Shown here: positions 12,345 to 25,800 of the stretch, piece after piece
How the letters are laid out: every line of letters starts with the position of its first letter
Position numbering within the stretch: the first letter of the stretch is position 1
Origin: Betaproteobacteria bacterium
GTDB taxonomy: Bacteria > Pseudomonadota > Gammaproteobacteria > Burkholderiales > SG8-41
Assembly (NCBI GenBank): GCA_025360445.1
Contig: JANYCE010000280.1
Span: 1-36,986, forward strand
Length of the DNA stretch: 36,986 nt
Direction of reading: 5' to 3'
Notes under the pieces: model-generated
Database searches by the model: none
What the model saw: the letters and a program-made list of their open reading frames with translations, nothing else
Told to the model about the DNA's origin: nothing
Made by a program: the position numbers and the translations under genes

Positions 12345-13088
12345 TTACTTCGCTGGCTCATCGTCGACTTCGACGAACTCCTCGTCGCTGCCGAGAATTG
12401 CCTGCACAACCTGATTGCGGCCTTCGAGCACCGCATCCGCCACGCCCCGCGCATACAAGCGGATCGCGCGGCTGGAGTCGTCATTGCCCGGAATCACGTA
12501 GTCGAGGCCTTCCGGATTGTGATTGGTGTCCACCACCGCGATGATTGGAATCCCGAGCTTCTTTGCTTCTGCGATGGCGCCCTTGTGATAGCCGACGTCG
12601 ATTACAAATAGCGCGTCGGGCAATCCGTTCATGTCCTTGATGCCGCCCAGGCTGCGCTCGAGCTTGACGATCTCGCGCTGATAGTTGAGCGCTTCTTTCT
12701 TGACCATCTTCTCGAACGTGCCGTCCTCGGCCATCGCTTCCATATCTTTCAGGCGCTTGATCGAAGCTTTTACGGTTTTATAGTTCGTCAGCATGCCGCC
12801 AAGCCAGCGGTGATCGACGTATGGGGAGCCGGCCCTCTGCGCCTCTTCCTTGACGATCTCGCGCGCCTGACGTTTGGTGCCGACAAACATGATGACGCCC
12901 TTGTTGGCAGTCATCTGGCGCACAAATTTAAGCGCGTCTTCGTATAGCGTGACCGTTTTTTCCAGATTGATAATGTGAATCTTGTTGCGATGGCCGAAGA
13001 TGAACGGGGCCATCTTGGGATTCCAGTAGCGGGTCTGGTGGCCGAAATGGACACCGCACTCCAGCATTTCACGCATGGTCGTTGACAT
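12345..13088 (-). CDS. rpsB: 30S ribosomal protein S2
   Basis: [45 protein letters not shown]; start ATG at 13088 with GGAG upstream (longer ORF-track start is leader). Confidence 0.97.
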   Translation of the reverse strand: MSTTMREMLECGVHFGHQTRYWNPKMAPFIFGHRNKIHIINLEKTVTLYEDALKFVRQMTANKGVIMFVGTKRQAREIVKEEAQRAGSPYVDHRWLGGMLTNYKTVKASIKRLKDMEAMAEDGTFEKMVKKEALNYQREIVKLERSLGGIKDMNGLPDALFVIDVGYHKGAIAEAKKLGIPIIAVVDTNHNPEGLDYVIPGNDDSSRAIRLYARGVADAVLEGRNQVVQAILGSDEEFVEVDDEPAK

Positions 13089-13128
13089 ACAATCTCCAGT
13101 TAGGGTTGAGCCTCCATCCACCTGTAGA

Positions 13129-13140
13129 CCCGTTGCCGGG
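13129..13140 (-). promoter_or_regulatory. GNRA-tetraloop hairpin in rpsB mRNA leader
   Basis: Minus strand CCCG-GCAA-CGGG between the predicted promoter and the rpsB start. Confidence 0.45.
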
Positions 13141-13220
13141 CACCCTGACATTGGCGGATGTGCGAATTAAGCCTGAAAACTCAATAAATTCATCGAGAAC
13201 TTGTTACAGGCCAATTCGCA

Positions 13221-13250
13221 ATTATATCATTGCCGAGCGCGCTTTCTCAA
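13221..13250 (-). promoter_or_regulatory. Sigma-70-type promoter of rpsB
   Basis: Minus strand TTGAGA (13250-13245), 18-bp spacer, TATAAT (13226-13221). Confidence 0.7.
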
Positions 13251-13308
13251 CCGCTGATTCGGCGCCGCGTAACCCTCTGGCTCTTTCGTTTAAATCCTAT
13301 CGCGGGGT

Positions 13309-13337
13309 TTGGAGCCTGATCGAAACTCGACTAAAAT
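13309..13337 (+). promoter_or_regulatory. Putative sigma-70 promoter of map-glnD
   Basis: TTGGAG, 17-bp spacer, TAAAAT, 45 nt before the map ATG. Confidence 0.4.
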
Positions 13338-13382
13338 CCGCCTCCTTTTAATGCTTGATCTCAATGTATAGTCTCCTCTGTC

Positions 13383-14195
13383 ATGAATGTCGCACCTAAA
13401 ACCGTCGAAGAAATTTCTAAAATGCGGGTGGCGGGCCGCCTGGCGTCTGAGGTGCTCGATTTCATCACGCCGCATATCAAGGCCGGCATGACCACTGATG
13501 AAATCGACCGCCTGTGTCACGACTACATGGTGGATGTGCAGCACACAGTCCCCGCCCCTCTGAACTATGCTCCGCCCGGCTATCAGCCGTATCCAAAATC
13601 CGTCTGCACCTCCGTCAACCATGTAGTCTGTCACGGCGTGCCGGGCGATAAAAAATTGAAGCCCGGCGATATCGTCAACATCGACATCACGGTCATTAAA
13701 GATGGTTACCACGGCGACACCAGCCGGATGTTTTACGTGGGAGATCCGTCGGTTCAGGCACGCCGTTTGTGCGAACTTACCTATGAGTGCATGTGGCGCG
13801 GCATCGCCCAGATTCGTGCCGGCGCCCGCCTCGGCGACGTTGGCCACGTGATCCAGGAGTGCGCGGAGGGTTACCGTTGCAGCGTGGTGCGCGAGTTTTG
13901 CGGCCATGGCATCGGCCGCAAATTTCATGAGGAGCCGCAAGTACTTCATTACGGACGGCCGGGCACGGGCATCGTACTGGTGGCCGGAATGACTTTTACG
14001 GTTGAACCGATGATCAACGCCGGTCGTGCCGGCATTCGTCAGCTTGCCGACGGATGGACCATCGTCACCAAAGACCATAGTTTGTCCGCGCAATGGGAGC
14101 ACACCGTGCTGGTAACAGAAACCGGCTACGAAGTGCTCACGATATCTGCCGCCAGTCCGCCGCCGCCCGCGTTTGTCACAGAGGGCAATGGCTAA
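13383..14195 (+). CDS. map: Type I methionine aminopeptidase
   Basis: VCHGVPGDKKLKPGDIVNIDITVIKDGYHGDTSRMF, CGHGIGRKFHEEPQVLHYG. Confidence 0.97.
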   Translation: MNVAPKTVEEISKMRVAGRLASEVLDFITPHIKAGMTTDEIDRLCHDYMVDVQHTVPAPLNYAPPGYQPYPKSVCTSVNHVVCHGVPGDKKLKPGDIVNIDITVIKDGYHGDTSRMFYVGDPSVQARRLCELTYECMWRGIAQIRAGARLGDVGHVIQECAEGYRCSVVREFCGHGIGRKFHEEPQVLHYGRPGTGIVLVAGMTFTVEPMINAGRAGIRQLADGWTIVTKDHSLSAQWEHTVLVTETGYEVLTISAASPPPPAFVTEGNG

Positions 14196-16779
14196 CCCGC
14201 GACCTGCCAACGATTCGACTCCGGTAGTCGAGTCGACTGGCGGACGTTTAAAGCGGCGGCTTGTCGAGCAGCGGGCTGCCCTGCATCGGCGCTATGAACT
14301 CGACAACTCTGCGCCAAAACTGCTGCACGAGCATCGCAAAATCGTTGATGCCACGCTTACCTCAGGATGGCAACATATCGGCATGCCCGATGGCGGCGCG
14401 CTCATTGCCGTGGGCGGATATGGCCGCGGCGAACTGTATCCATATTCCGATATCGACCTGCTTATATTGCTGCCGCATGCCCCCGACGCAGCGCTGACGC
14501 AAAAGCTGGAGCAGTTCGTCAGCCTGTTGTGGGACATTGGCCTCGATGTCGGCCATAGTGTACGCACGATATCCGAGTGCGTCGAACTCGCAGGACAGGA
14601 CATCACTATCCAGACGAGTTTGCTTGAAGCGCGGCTCATCGCGGGAGAGCAAAAACTATTTTTGCACTTCGAGCGCGAATTCCGGCGCCAGCTTGACGCT
14701 GAACAGTTCACCAAAGCAAAGCGCCTTGAGCAGGAACAGCGCCATGTGCGCTATCACGACACCAATCTCGAACCCAATATCAAGGAAACAGCAGGCGGAC
14801 TGCGCGATTTACAGACGATTCTGTGGATCAGCAAAGCGGCCAACATCGGCACCCGATGGGCGGATCTCGTCAGGCGCGGCATCATCACGCGGCACGAGGC
14901 GGCGCTGTTGCGCAAACACGAAGCGTTCCTGCAAAACCTGCGCATCCGTTTACATTACCTCGCGCAACGTCGCGAGGAACGCCTCGTGTTTGACGTGCAG
15001 ACCGAACTTGCAAAGCAAATGGGTTGCAGGGACACCGCCCACCGCCGCGCGAGCGAATACTTGATGCAGCGTTTTTACCGCACCGCCATCGAGATCAGCC
15101 AGTTGAATACGATCGTGCTGCAGAATCTGGGTGCGCTGATAGTGCCGCCCCGAGGGCGAGCGATCGAACAGATCAACGAGCGTTTTCATAGCCGCAACGA
15201 ATTGCTTGAGGCGAACGACGAAGCGCTGTTTAAGCGCGAGCCCAGCGCTATGCTCGAAGCGTTTATCATCTTGCAGCAGCGTCATGAATTGAAAGGCATC
15301 ACTGCCGGCACCTTGCGGTCGTTATGGCGCGCGAGTCCGCTTATCGATCCTGCGTTCAGGCGTTCGCCGCGCAATCGCGAACTTTTCATGCAACTTTTGC
15401 GCAGCCCTTCACGCGTCGTGCGCGAGCTGCGGCGCATGAATCGCTATGGCATTCTTGGCCGCTATATTCCAGCATTCGGACGTGTGGTCGGCCAGATGCA
15501 GCATGATCTCTACCACGTATATACAGTGGATGAGCACATCCTAAACGTCATACGCAACCTGCGGCGTTTTGCAGTGCCCGAGCTCGCGCATGAGTTCCCG
15601 CTGGCCAGCCGCCTGATGAGCGACTTCGAGCGGCCGGAACTGCTTTATCTGGCTGGCCTCTTTCACGATATCGCCAAAGGCCGCGGCGGCGACCATTCAG
15701 CGCTGGGCAAAGTGGATGCGCTCAGGTTCTGCCGCGAGCACGGCCTGCCGCTGCACGACGCAGAAATTGTTGCATGGCTGGTCGAAAATCATCTGATCAT
15801 GTCATCGACCGCGCAAAAGCAGGATCTGTCCGATCCGGAAGTCATCGCCGCGTTTGCCAATCGCATCGGCGATGAGCGCCATCTGGTCGCGCTCTACATT
15901 TTGACCGTAGCCGATATACGCGGCACCAGCCCGAAGGTGTGGAACGGGTGGAAAGCGAAACTGCTGGAGGATCTCTTCTGGATGACGCGCCGGCGTTTGA
16001 GCGGCGAAACACGTTCGGTTGACAGCAGCATGGAACAGCGTCAGGAAGCGGTTAAAGCAAAGTTGCGGCTGTATGCAATCAAAGACGAGTCGACTGAAAA
16101 ACTCTGGTCGCAGCTCGATATCTCATACTTTCTGCGTCACGATATCGATGAAATTGCATGGCATACGCGACTGCTGAATTATCGTGTCGAAACGCCGGCG
16201 CCGGTGGTCAAAGCGCGCTTGTCTCCTGCCGGTGATGGCCTGCAGGTCATGATCTATGTGCGCGACCAGAAAGATTTGTTCGCACGCATTTGCAGTTTTT
16301 TCGAGCGCATCAGCTACTCGATCGTCGACGCAAAAATATACACGACGCGCCATGGGTATGCGCTGGACAGTTTTGCGATTCTCGATCCGACCAACAAACG
16401 GCCGCAATATCGCGACCTGATCGGTTATATCGAATACGAGCTGGGCCAGCGCCTCGCGAAGCAGACGCCGCTCGAGCCACCGGCGCAGGGCCGTGTGAGC
16501 AGGCAGTTGCGGCATTTTCCGATTACACCTGAAGTGCGGATCACAGCGGACGAGCGCGGACTGTATAAGGTGCTCAACATTATTGCCGGTGATCGTCCGG
16601 GCCTGTTGTCGCGAGTGGGGCGCTGTCTCGTGAACTACGAGATAAATCTATACACCGCCAAAATCAATACGCTCGGCGATCGCGCGGAAGACGTGTTTCT
16701 GATTAACGGGCCGGCGTTGAACGATCAGAAAAAAGTCATCAAGCTCGAAAGCGATCTCGTGCGGGAATTGCAGACCTGA
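14188..16779 (+). CDS. glnD: [Protein-PII] uridylyltransferase GlnD
   Basis: Nucleotidyltransferase GGYGRGELYPYSDIDLLIL, HD motif LFHDIAKGRGGDHS, C-terminal ACT-like repeats; ATG overlaps map stop (ATGGCTAA). Confidence 0.96.
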   Translation: MANPRPANDSTPVVESTGGRLKRRLVEQRAALHRRYELDNSAPKLLHEHRKIVDATLTSGWQHIGMPDGGALIAVGGYGRGELYPYSDIDLLILLPHAPDAALTQKLEQFVSLLWDIGLDVGHSVRTISECVELAGQDITIQTSLLEARLIAGEQKLFLHFEREFRRQLDAEQFTKAKRLEQEQRHVRYHDTNLEPNIKETAGGLRDLQTILWISKAANIGTRWADLVRRGIITRHEAALLRKHEAFLQNLRIRLHYLAQRREERLVFDVQTELAKQMGCRDTAHRRASEYLMQRFYRTAIEISQLNTIVLQNLGALIVPPRGRAIEQINERFHSRNELLEANDEALFKREPSAMLEAFIILQQRHELKGITAGTLRSLWRASPLIDPAFRRSPRNRELFMQLLRSPSRVVRELRRMNRYGILGRYIPAFGRVVGQMQHDLYHVYTVDEHILNVIRNLRRFAVPELAHEFPLASRLMSDFERPELLYLAGLFHDIAKGRGGDHSALGKVDALRFCREHGLPLHDAEIVAWLVENHLIMSSTAQKQDLSDPEVIAAFANRIGDERHLVALYILTVADIRGTSPKVWNGWKAKLLEDLFWMTRRRLSGETRSVDSSMEQRQEAVKAKLRLYAIKDESTEKLWSQLDISYFLRHDIDEIAWHTRLLNYRVETPAPVVKARLSPAGDGLQVMIYVRDQKDLFARICSFFERISYSIVDAKIYTTRHGYALDSFAILDPTNKRPQYRDLIGYIEYELGQRLAKQTPLEPPAQGRVSRQLRHFPITPEVRITADERGLYKVLNIIAGDRPGLLSRVGRCLVNYEINLYTAKINTLGDRAEDVFLINGPALNDQKKVIKLESDLVRELQT

Positions 16780-16802
16780 AAATACAGGATCGAGAGTCGA
16801 GA

Positions 16803-16843
16803 AGTGAGGATCGTAAAAAAGCTTTAAAGCCTCAATCCTCACT
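16803..16843. repeat. Inverted repeat in glnD/def convergent gap, possible bidirectional terminator
   Basis: AGTGAGGAT (16803-16811) and ATCCTCACT (16835-16843), perfect 9-bp arms, 23-nt loop containing GCTTTAAAGC. Confidence 0.55.
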
Positions 16844-16853
16844 CTTGCCTCTT

Positions 16854-17387
16854 TCAGTCGTCAGCAATATCTTCGCCGGGAAACAGCACCTCGGTAAAAC
16901 CAAAGCGGCTGAAGTCGCGTATGCGCATCGGATATAACACGCCGATCAGGTGATCGCATTCGTGCTGGACAACGCGCGCATGAAAGCCGTCGACGCTGCG
17001 GTCGATTCGGTTACCGTATTGATCGAAGCCTTGATAGCGCAGCCTTGTATAGCGCGGCACCACGCCGCGCATACCCGGCACTGACAGGCAGCCTTCCCAA
17101 TCTTCCTCGAGCTTCTTGGAGACCGGTGTCAATGTCGGATTGATCAACACAGTCCAGGGCACCGCCTCGGCATCCGGATAACGCGGGTTATGTTCGATGC
17201 CGAATATCACGACCTGCAAGCCGACGCCAATTTGCGGCGCTGCGAGTCCGGCGCCGTCGAGCGCTGCCATGGTGTCCTGCATATCGGCGAGCAACGCATG
17301 CAGCTCGGGAGTGTCGAATTTCTCAACGGGTATCGCTTTCTCCAGCAACCGCGCATCGCCCATTCTCAGTACTTCTCTAACCGTCAT
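16854..17387 (-). CDS. def: Peptide deformylase
   Basis: [29 protein letters not shown]; start [11 protein letters not shown]. Confidence 0.95.
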   Translation of the reverse strand: MTVREVLRMGDARLLEKAIPVEKFDTPELHALLADMQDTMAALDGAGLAAPQIGVGLQVVIFGIEHNPRYPDAEAVPWTVLINPTLTPVSKKLEEDWEGCLSVPGMRGVVPRYTRLRYQGFDQYGNRIDRSVDGFHARVVQHECDHLIGVLYPMRIRDFSRFGFTEVLFPGEDIADD

Positions 17388-18123
17388 TGTCCTTCGCCAC
17401 CTGTTCAATTATCCGTTGCACTTTGCCGGTCGCCTGTTGCATGACCAGCGCTATTTCCTCCAAAGGTATGCCCGCCTTACTCGCGCCGCGTCCTGCCGCA
17501 TGGTTCACGACGATCGCCAGGACTGCGTATGGCAGCCCCAGTTCCTTGGCGAGCACCGCTTCCGGCATTCCCGTCATTCCAACGACGTCCGCGCCGTCGC
17601 GTTCGAGCCGGTTAATCTCAGCCGACGTTTCAAGCCGCGGACCCTGCGTAGCCGCATAGACTCCGCCGTCGATGATCGGTTCCCGTGCGCGTCTGGCGCC
17701 GTTCACACACGCAAGGCGCAGTTCCGGCGAGTAAGGCAGAGTGAAATCGATATGATGCACGCCGCGGTCAGCGAGCGTAAAAAAGGTGGCTGGCCGGCCA
17801 TGCGTGTAATCAATTATTTGATCGGGAACCATCAAGGTGCCCGGTGCGAGATCTGCGCGTATCCCGCCAACAGTCGCCAGGCCCAAAACCCGGGTGGCGC
17901 CACACGACTGCAACGCCCATACGTTTGCGCGGTAGTTAATCTCATGCGGCGGGATGGTATGGCCATAGCCATGGCGAGCGAGCAGAACGACCGCCTGTCC
18001 TGCCAGGGCGCCGAATGACAGCGCGCTCGATGGCTCGCCATAGGGCGTGCGCGTAACTTCGCGGCGCTGCAACACGAAGCCGGGAATCTGTGCAAATCCA
18101 CTGCCGCCGATAATGGCTAACAT
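17377..18123 (-). CDS. mtnP: MTAP/PNP-family phosphorylase, probably S-methyl-5'-thioinosine phosphorylase type
   Basis: [72 protein letters not shown]; start set to internal ATG at 18123. Confidence 0.88.
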   Translation of the reverse strand: MLAIIGGSGFAQIPGFVLQRREVTRTPYGEPSSALSFGALAGQAVVLLARHGYGHTIPPHEINYRANVWALQSCGATRVLGLATVGGIRADLAPGTLMVPDQIIDYTHGRPATFFTLADRGVHHIDFTLPYSPELRLACVNGARRAREPIIDGGVYAATQGPRLETSAEINRLERDGADVVGMTGMPEAVLAKELGLPYAVLAIVVNHAAGRGASKAGIPLEEIALVMQQATGKVQRIIEQVAKDNDG

Positions 18124-18252
18124 AGGGGCGACGATAAAGGAGCGAGGGCTGAGGGGGGCAATGAAGGTGCCCGTACAGGTACATGCCTCGCGGCACGCCG
18201 GTGCAATGCCCAAGCGAAAAGTTGCCGCCTCTCGATCCTCATTACTTGCGCC

Positions 18253-18798
18253 TCAATCCTGTTTCAGTGCGTACACGGCCGGCAGATTGCGCCAAGCCCC
18301 TTTGACGTCCATTCCAAATCCGAAAACGTAGCGGTTAGGCAGCGTGAGGCCGACGAAATCGGCAGCGATCGGCTTGCTTACGCCAATGTCTTTGTCGACA
18401 AACACCGCTGAATAAAATTCGCTCGCGCCGGCTTCCAGCACACGGCGCTTTATTTCAGCGAGTGTATGGCCCTCGTCGAGAATGTCGTCAACAACCAGCA
18501 GGACGCGCCCCGCGATTTTGGTCTCAGGAAACATTTTCCACTCGATGCGGCCGCCCACTGTTGCATCGCCGTAGCGGGTGAGATGAACGTAGTCGAGGTC
18601 GAGCGGAAAATTCAAGAGCGGCAGCAGCTGCCCTGTAAACACCACGGCGCCGCTCATCACTGTCAGCACCAATGGGTTTGCCGGCGCAAGTACAGTCGTG
18701 ATTGCAGCCGCCACGCGCCGCACGGCTTGAGTCACAGCGTCAGCCGTACAAAGTCGCTCTGCGTCTCTCAGAATTTGCGATGCTTCGTCGGCTAGCAT
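18253..18798 (-). CDS. hpt: Hypoxanthine-guanine phosphoribosyltransferase
   Basis: PRPP motif VLLVVDDILDEGHTLAEI; VMSGAVVFTGQLL; DFVGLTLPNRYVFGFGMD; start set at MLADEASQ. Confidence 0.9.
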   Translation of the reverse strand: MLADEASQILRDAERLCTADAVTQAVRRVAAAITTVLAPANPLVLTVMSGAVVFTGQLLPLLNFPLDLDYVHLTRYGDATVGGRIEWKMFPETKIAGRVLLVVDDILDEGHTLAEIKRRVLEAGASEFYSAVFVDKDIGVSKPIAADFVGLTLPNRYVFGFGMDVKGAWRNLPAVYALKQD

Positions 18799-18817
18799 AC
18801 GCCGTAACCTTCTGTTT

Positions 18818-21729
<2,912 letters not shown>

Positions 21730-22815
21730 TTACGAAAACAAACGCAGCGCGCGCGGTCCTCCGGCCGCGATCTGGCCGGCCTCCATTTTTGCCAGTATCC
21801 CCGTCAACTGACGGCGGATCTTATCGATGGTTTCATCGGTGAGCGCGGTGCGGTTGTCGTCGACCAGCGTGCCCTCGAGCGTCGACGAGAAGGCATGCGC
21901 CGTCGCGAGCATTACTTCAAATGCGTCGAGCCCCTCCGCGACACACGGCACGTCGAGCAGAAAAGTAACCCCGCTCGTCGTCAGCGACTTGATCTGCTCC
22001 GGCATGAACGGCATAGGCTCGTGATTGTCGAGCGAGTAAACGACGTTGCCGGCGTCGTTGCGCAGATAAAACACGCCGGCGCTTTCGAGTTTCATGCCGC
22101 GTGCCTCAGCGAGCGCGCGTATTTTAGTTCCGGCAAACGGTCCGCCCCGCGTGATGACATTAACGCCGATCGCAATATCGACGTCTGAACAGAAGCGGTC
22201 GATTTGCACTGCCATCGAATGCGCAACTGCCGGCTCCAGCGACTTGACACTGGCGGCGCCCTCGTTATCCGCCCAGCTTTGCACGGTTGCGCGAAACACT
22301 TGCAACTTGTCCTGGTCTACGCAGCCCGCCCGGTTTGACATTTGCACGGCGAAGCGCAATCGCGCATAGGCGGCATTGCTGTCGACGCCAGCGGGCTGCC
22401 ATTGGGTCGCCGTCGCATCGTAACCCGCCGCCAGCACCGGCTTATTCCAGTCCGAGGTTAGTTCGATCAACTGCGCATGCAAGCTTGCGCTCGCCGCAGG
22501 CGCCGCCAGTTCGATGTCCACTACGTAGTCGATTACCGGATCGATCATGAGGGCCGGCAGGATGCGCGTGGGAAAGATCTCTGCGGCAGTCACCGCCGAA
22601 GAGAGCGCCGCGTCGAGCCGCGGCTCGATGCGCGCAACCGGATCTGTATTCGTATCCGCCGACTGCTTCGCGGGCATCAGCACATCATCATGTTCGCGCG
22701 CAAATGCCAATTCACTGCGGCGCTTGAACTGGCGCTCCTGCCACCAATTGAACGCGTAGACGCCTGCGACCACACAGGCGCCGATACCGAGCAAAGCTGT
22801 TTGCAAATCGCTCAT
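21730..22815 (-). CDS. zipA: Cell division protein ZipA-like
   Basis: N-terminal TM helix, C-terminal ZipA-like region (LTTSGVTFLLDVPCVAEGLDAFEVMLATAHAFSSTLEGTLVDDNRTALTDETIDKIRRQL); between smc and ligA. Confidence 0.85.
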   Translation of the reverse strand: MSDLQTALLGIGACVVAGVYAFNWWQERQFKRRSELAFAREHDDVLMPAKQSADTNTDPVARIEPRLDAALSSAVTAAEIFPTRILPALMIDPVIDYVVDIELAAPAASASLHAQLIELTSDWNKPVLAAGYDATATQWQPAGVDSNAAYARLRFAVQMSNRAGCVDQDKLQVFRATVQSWADNEGAASVKSLEPAVAHSMAVQIDRFCSDVDIAIGVNVITRGGPFAGTKIRALAEARGMKLESAGVFYLRNDAGNVVYSLDNHEPMPFMPEQIKSLTTSGVTFLLDVPCVAEGLDAFEVMLATAHAFSSTLEGTLVDDNRTALTDETIDKIRRQLTGILAKMEAGQIAAGGPRALRLFS

Positions 22816-22836
22816 GGTTGTGCGCGGGGCCCGGCT

Positions 22837-25800
22837 TTACGCCGCCTCTTCGGCTAGCTTCATAGCTTCTTCGATATCGACCGCTACCACGCGCGATACG
22901 CCGGGCTCCTGCATCGTGACTCCAATGAGTTGATTGGCAATTTCCATCGTTATCTTGTTATGACTGATGAAGAGAAACTGAGAGTTAGCTGACATTTTCT
23001 TGACCAGTTGGCAGAAGCGCTCGGTGTTGGTGTCGTCAAGCGGCGCGTCGACCTCGTCGAGCAGGCAGAACGGCGCCGGGTTCAACTGGAACAGCGCGAA
23101 CACCAGCGATAACGCGGTCAGAGCTTTTTCACCGCCCGACAATAAATGGATTGAACTGTTTTTCTTGCCCGGCGGCTGCGCGATGACGTGGATGCCGCTG
23201 TCGAGGATTTCCTCGCCCGTCAGTTCGAGCTTGGCGCGGCCGCCGCCAAACAGCGAAGGAAACAGACGCCCAAAATGGCCGTTGACCTCGTCAAACGTAT
23301 GCTGCAGGCGTTCGCGGGTCTCCCGGTCGATGCGGCGGATGGCATCTTCAAGCGTCGATAGCGCTTGATTTAAATCGAGCGATTGCGCATCCAGATAGTT
23401 CTTGCGTTGCTGCGCTGAGTCGAGCTCTTCGAGTGCCGCGAGGTTGACCGCGCCAAGCGCGCTAATTTCGCCGCCAAGCCGCGTGATATCCGCCTGCCAC
23501 GCGCCCGAACGCTTGCCTTTTTCGAGCTGAGCCTCAAGTTCCGCCTCAATAGCGCCGGCTTCCGCGAGTTGCGCGGCGTACTGTTCTTCCATCAGGCGGG
23601 CTTCCTGCTCTTTTAGTTTGACCTCGCCAGTGCGTTCGCGAATCGGATTGAGATTCAGCTCGACAGTACCGCGTTCATGTTCGGTTTCGCGCAGTGCCGT
23701 TTCTGTGGCTGCGAGCGCGTCCCGCGCTGCGGCAAGTACCTGTTCTTTTTGCGTGCGCACGCCGATGATTTGCTCGAGCTCGGTAGTGAGCGGCGCTTCA
23801 TCGAGCAGACCCAGTTCCTGCTCGTGCCGGGCGATGCCTGTCTTAACGGTGCCGACGCTATCGGCGATCAGCTTGATTGCATTTTCAACTTCGGCAATTT
23901 TGTTGGCGCAGGTTTTTACATGGAACGCAGACTCCTGCGCCGCGCGTTCCGCCCGCTGCATCGCCTGACGGTGTTGGTCGAGAGCCGCTTCTGCCGCAGC
24001 ATGATGCGCAAGCACACCCGTCTGGCGGTTATGGTGTTCGAGACGCAGGCGGTCGAATTCTGCGACATTAATGTGCGCCGCGTCGTGCTGCCCGCGTTCG
24101 TGGCCCGACTGAGCGCCGATCTCAGCCAATTCGGCAGCGATTTGTTCGCCGCGCTGAGTCACGTGCTGGGCGTGTTCGGACAGGCGCAGTATTGACAGCT
24201 CGGATTCATGCAGCGACTGGCGAAGCGCTTCTGCCACGGTGCGCAACTCATTGGTCGCCATCTTGCGTTGTTCGAAGCGCACCTTCGCTGCGCTAAGTGC
24301 CTCGCGCAGCGTCGTAAGTCGTGCCTGTTCGGTAGCGTGCTGCCCTGACAGTTGCTCAATTTCGCGCTGGCGTGACAGCACGCCGTGCAGCTCTGAATCA
24401 GGCGCATGAAAACTGACGCTGTGACGGGTGAACACATGACCGTCACCCGACACCAGCAACGCCCCGGTCGGTAAGCCCTCGCGCAGGGCGAGGCCCTGGT
24501 GGCGATCCCTCACGACGTAAACCTGGTGGAGCCAATCAGCGAGCGCGCCGGCGGCTGCCGGGTTTTTGCAGCGCACATAATTCACCAAAGACTCGAGCCC
24601 GAATGGCGCAGGTGTTGCGGCGCTGGCGCCATCCGCCGTGTAAACAGTCATTCGACCCGGCGGCAAGTCGCCCAGCCACGGCGCAGCTTGCCCGAGGTCG
24701 CCCAGGCCAATCGCGTTAAGGCGCTCGCGCAACACGGCTTCCAACGCATCTTCCCAGCCGGCTTCGATTTCGATGTCCTGCCACAGCCGCCGCGCCGAAT
24801 TGAGTTCGTGAGTGGCGAGCCAGCCCTGCATGGTCTCGCTGCGTGCGATGCGATCCTGTAACTGCGTGAGCGCGCTGACACGGGCGGCCAACGCGTTAAC
24901 CTGTTGGGCGGCCGCGTCCACTGTGACGCCCTGCTCGCGCAACTCCTGTTCCAGGCGCGGGATCGACGCCTCTTCACTGTCCAGCTCCGCGCGTCTGGCG
25001 CGCTGCTCGACTTCAAGTGACGCGAGCCCGCGGCGCAGGCTTTCGAGTTCATCACTGGCAGGCGGCGTCAGCGCGGCCTGCTCTTCGCGCAACCGCTGTT
25101 CCCTTTGTGTCAGATGCGAAAGGGTTTTGAGCGCATGTTCGCTACGGGTTTTCGCGAGTTGCAGTGCCTGCAGATTGCCGGCGACCTGTTGCTGCAATAA
25201 ATTTCGCGCCTCCTGGCTGGCGCGAAACTGTTGCTCCGCCACCGGCAATTGGGCGGCATTGGCGTCGGCATTCGCCTTGCATGCTTGCGCTTGTGCATCG
25301 GCACGTGACGTTTCCTGCTGCCATTCGTCGAGGCTCGCATACTGCGCCTGAAGTTGGCGGTCGCCTTGCTCGAGTTGATTTTGCAACGCCGCGAGTTGAT
25401 TGCTGATGCGATGGCGATTTTCACGCACGTGTTGCAATTGTTGCTGCACGCGTGAAAATTCCGAGTTCGTTTCGTAGAAGCTGCCTTGAGCAGCCTGCAC
25501 GGAGTCGCCTACAGTATGTTGCTGATCGCGCAATTCTTCGATGCGCCGCTCGGCCTCGCGCAGACGCGCGGTCTCCGCCTCCAGTTCGACGCCAAGTTTT
25601 TCGATTTCTCGCGTATTGCGCTCACGCGCGCTCGTCGCCTCGCGTCGTTTCTGCAACCACAGCAGGTTTTGCGCCAGACGCAATTGCTCCTGCAGGTTGT
25701 GATACTGGCGCGCCACTCCCGCCTGCCCGGTCAGATGCTCGAGCTGCTTGTCGAGTTCGAGCCGAATGTCTTCAACGCGCAGCAGATTCTCGCGCGTATC

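Noticed and set aside
13290-14210. 306-aa minus-strand ORF antisense to map
   Set aside because: Lies over an unambiguous methionine aminopeptidase; no domain logic.
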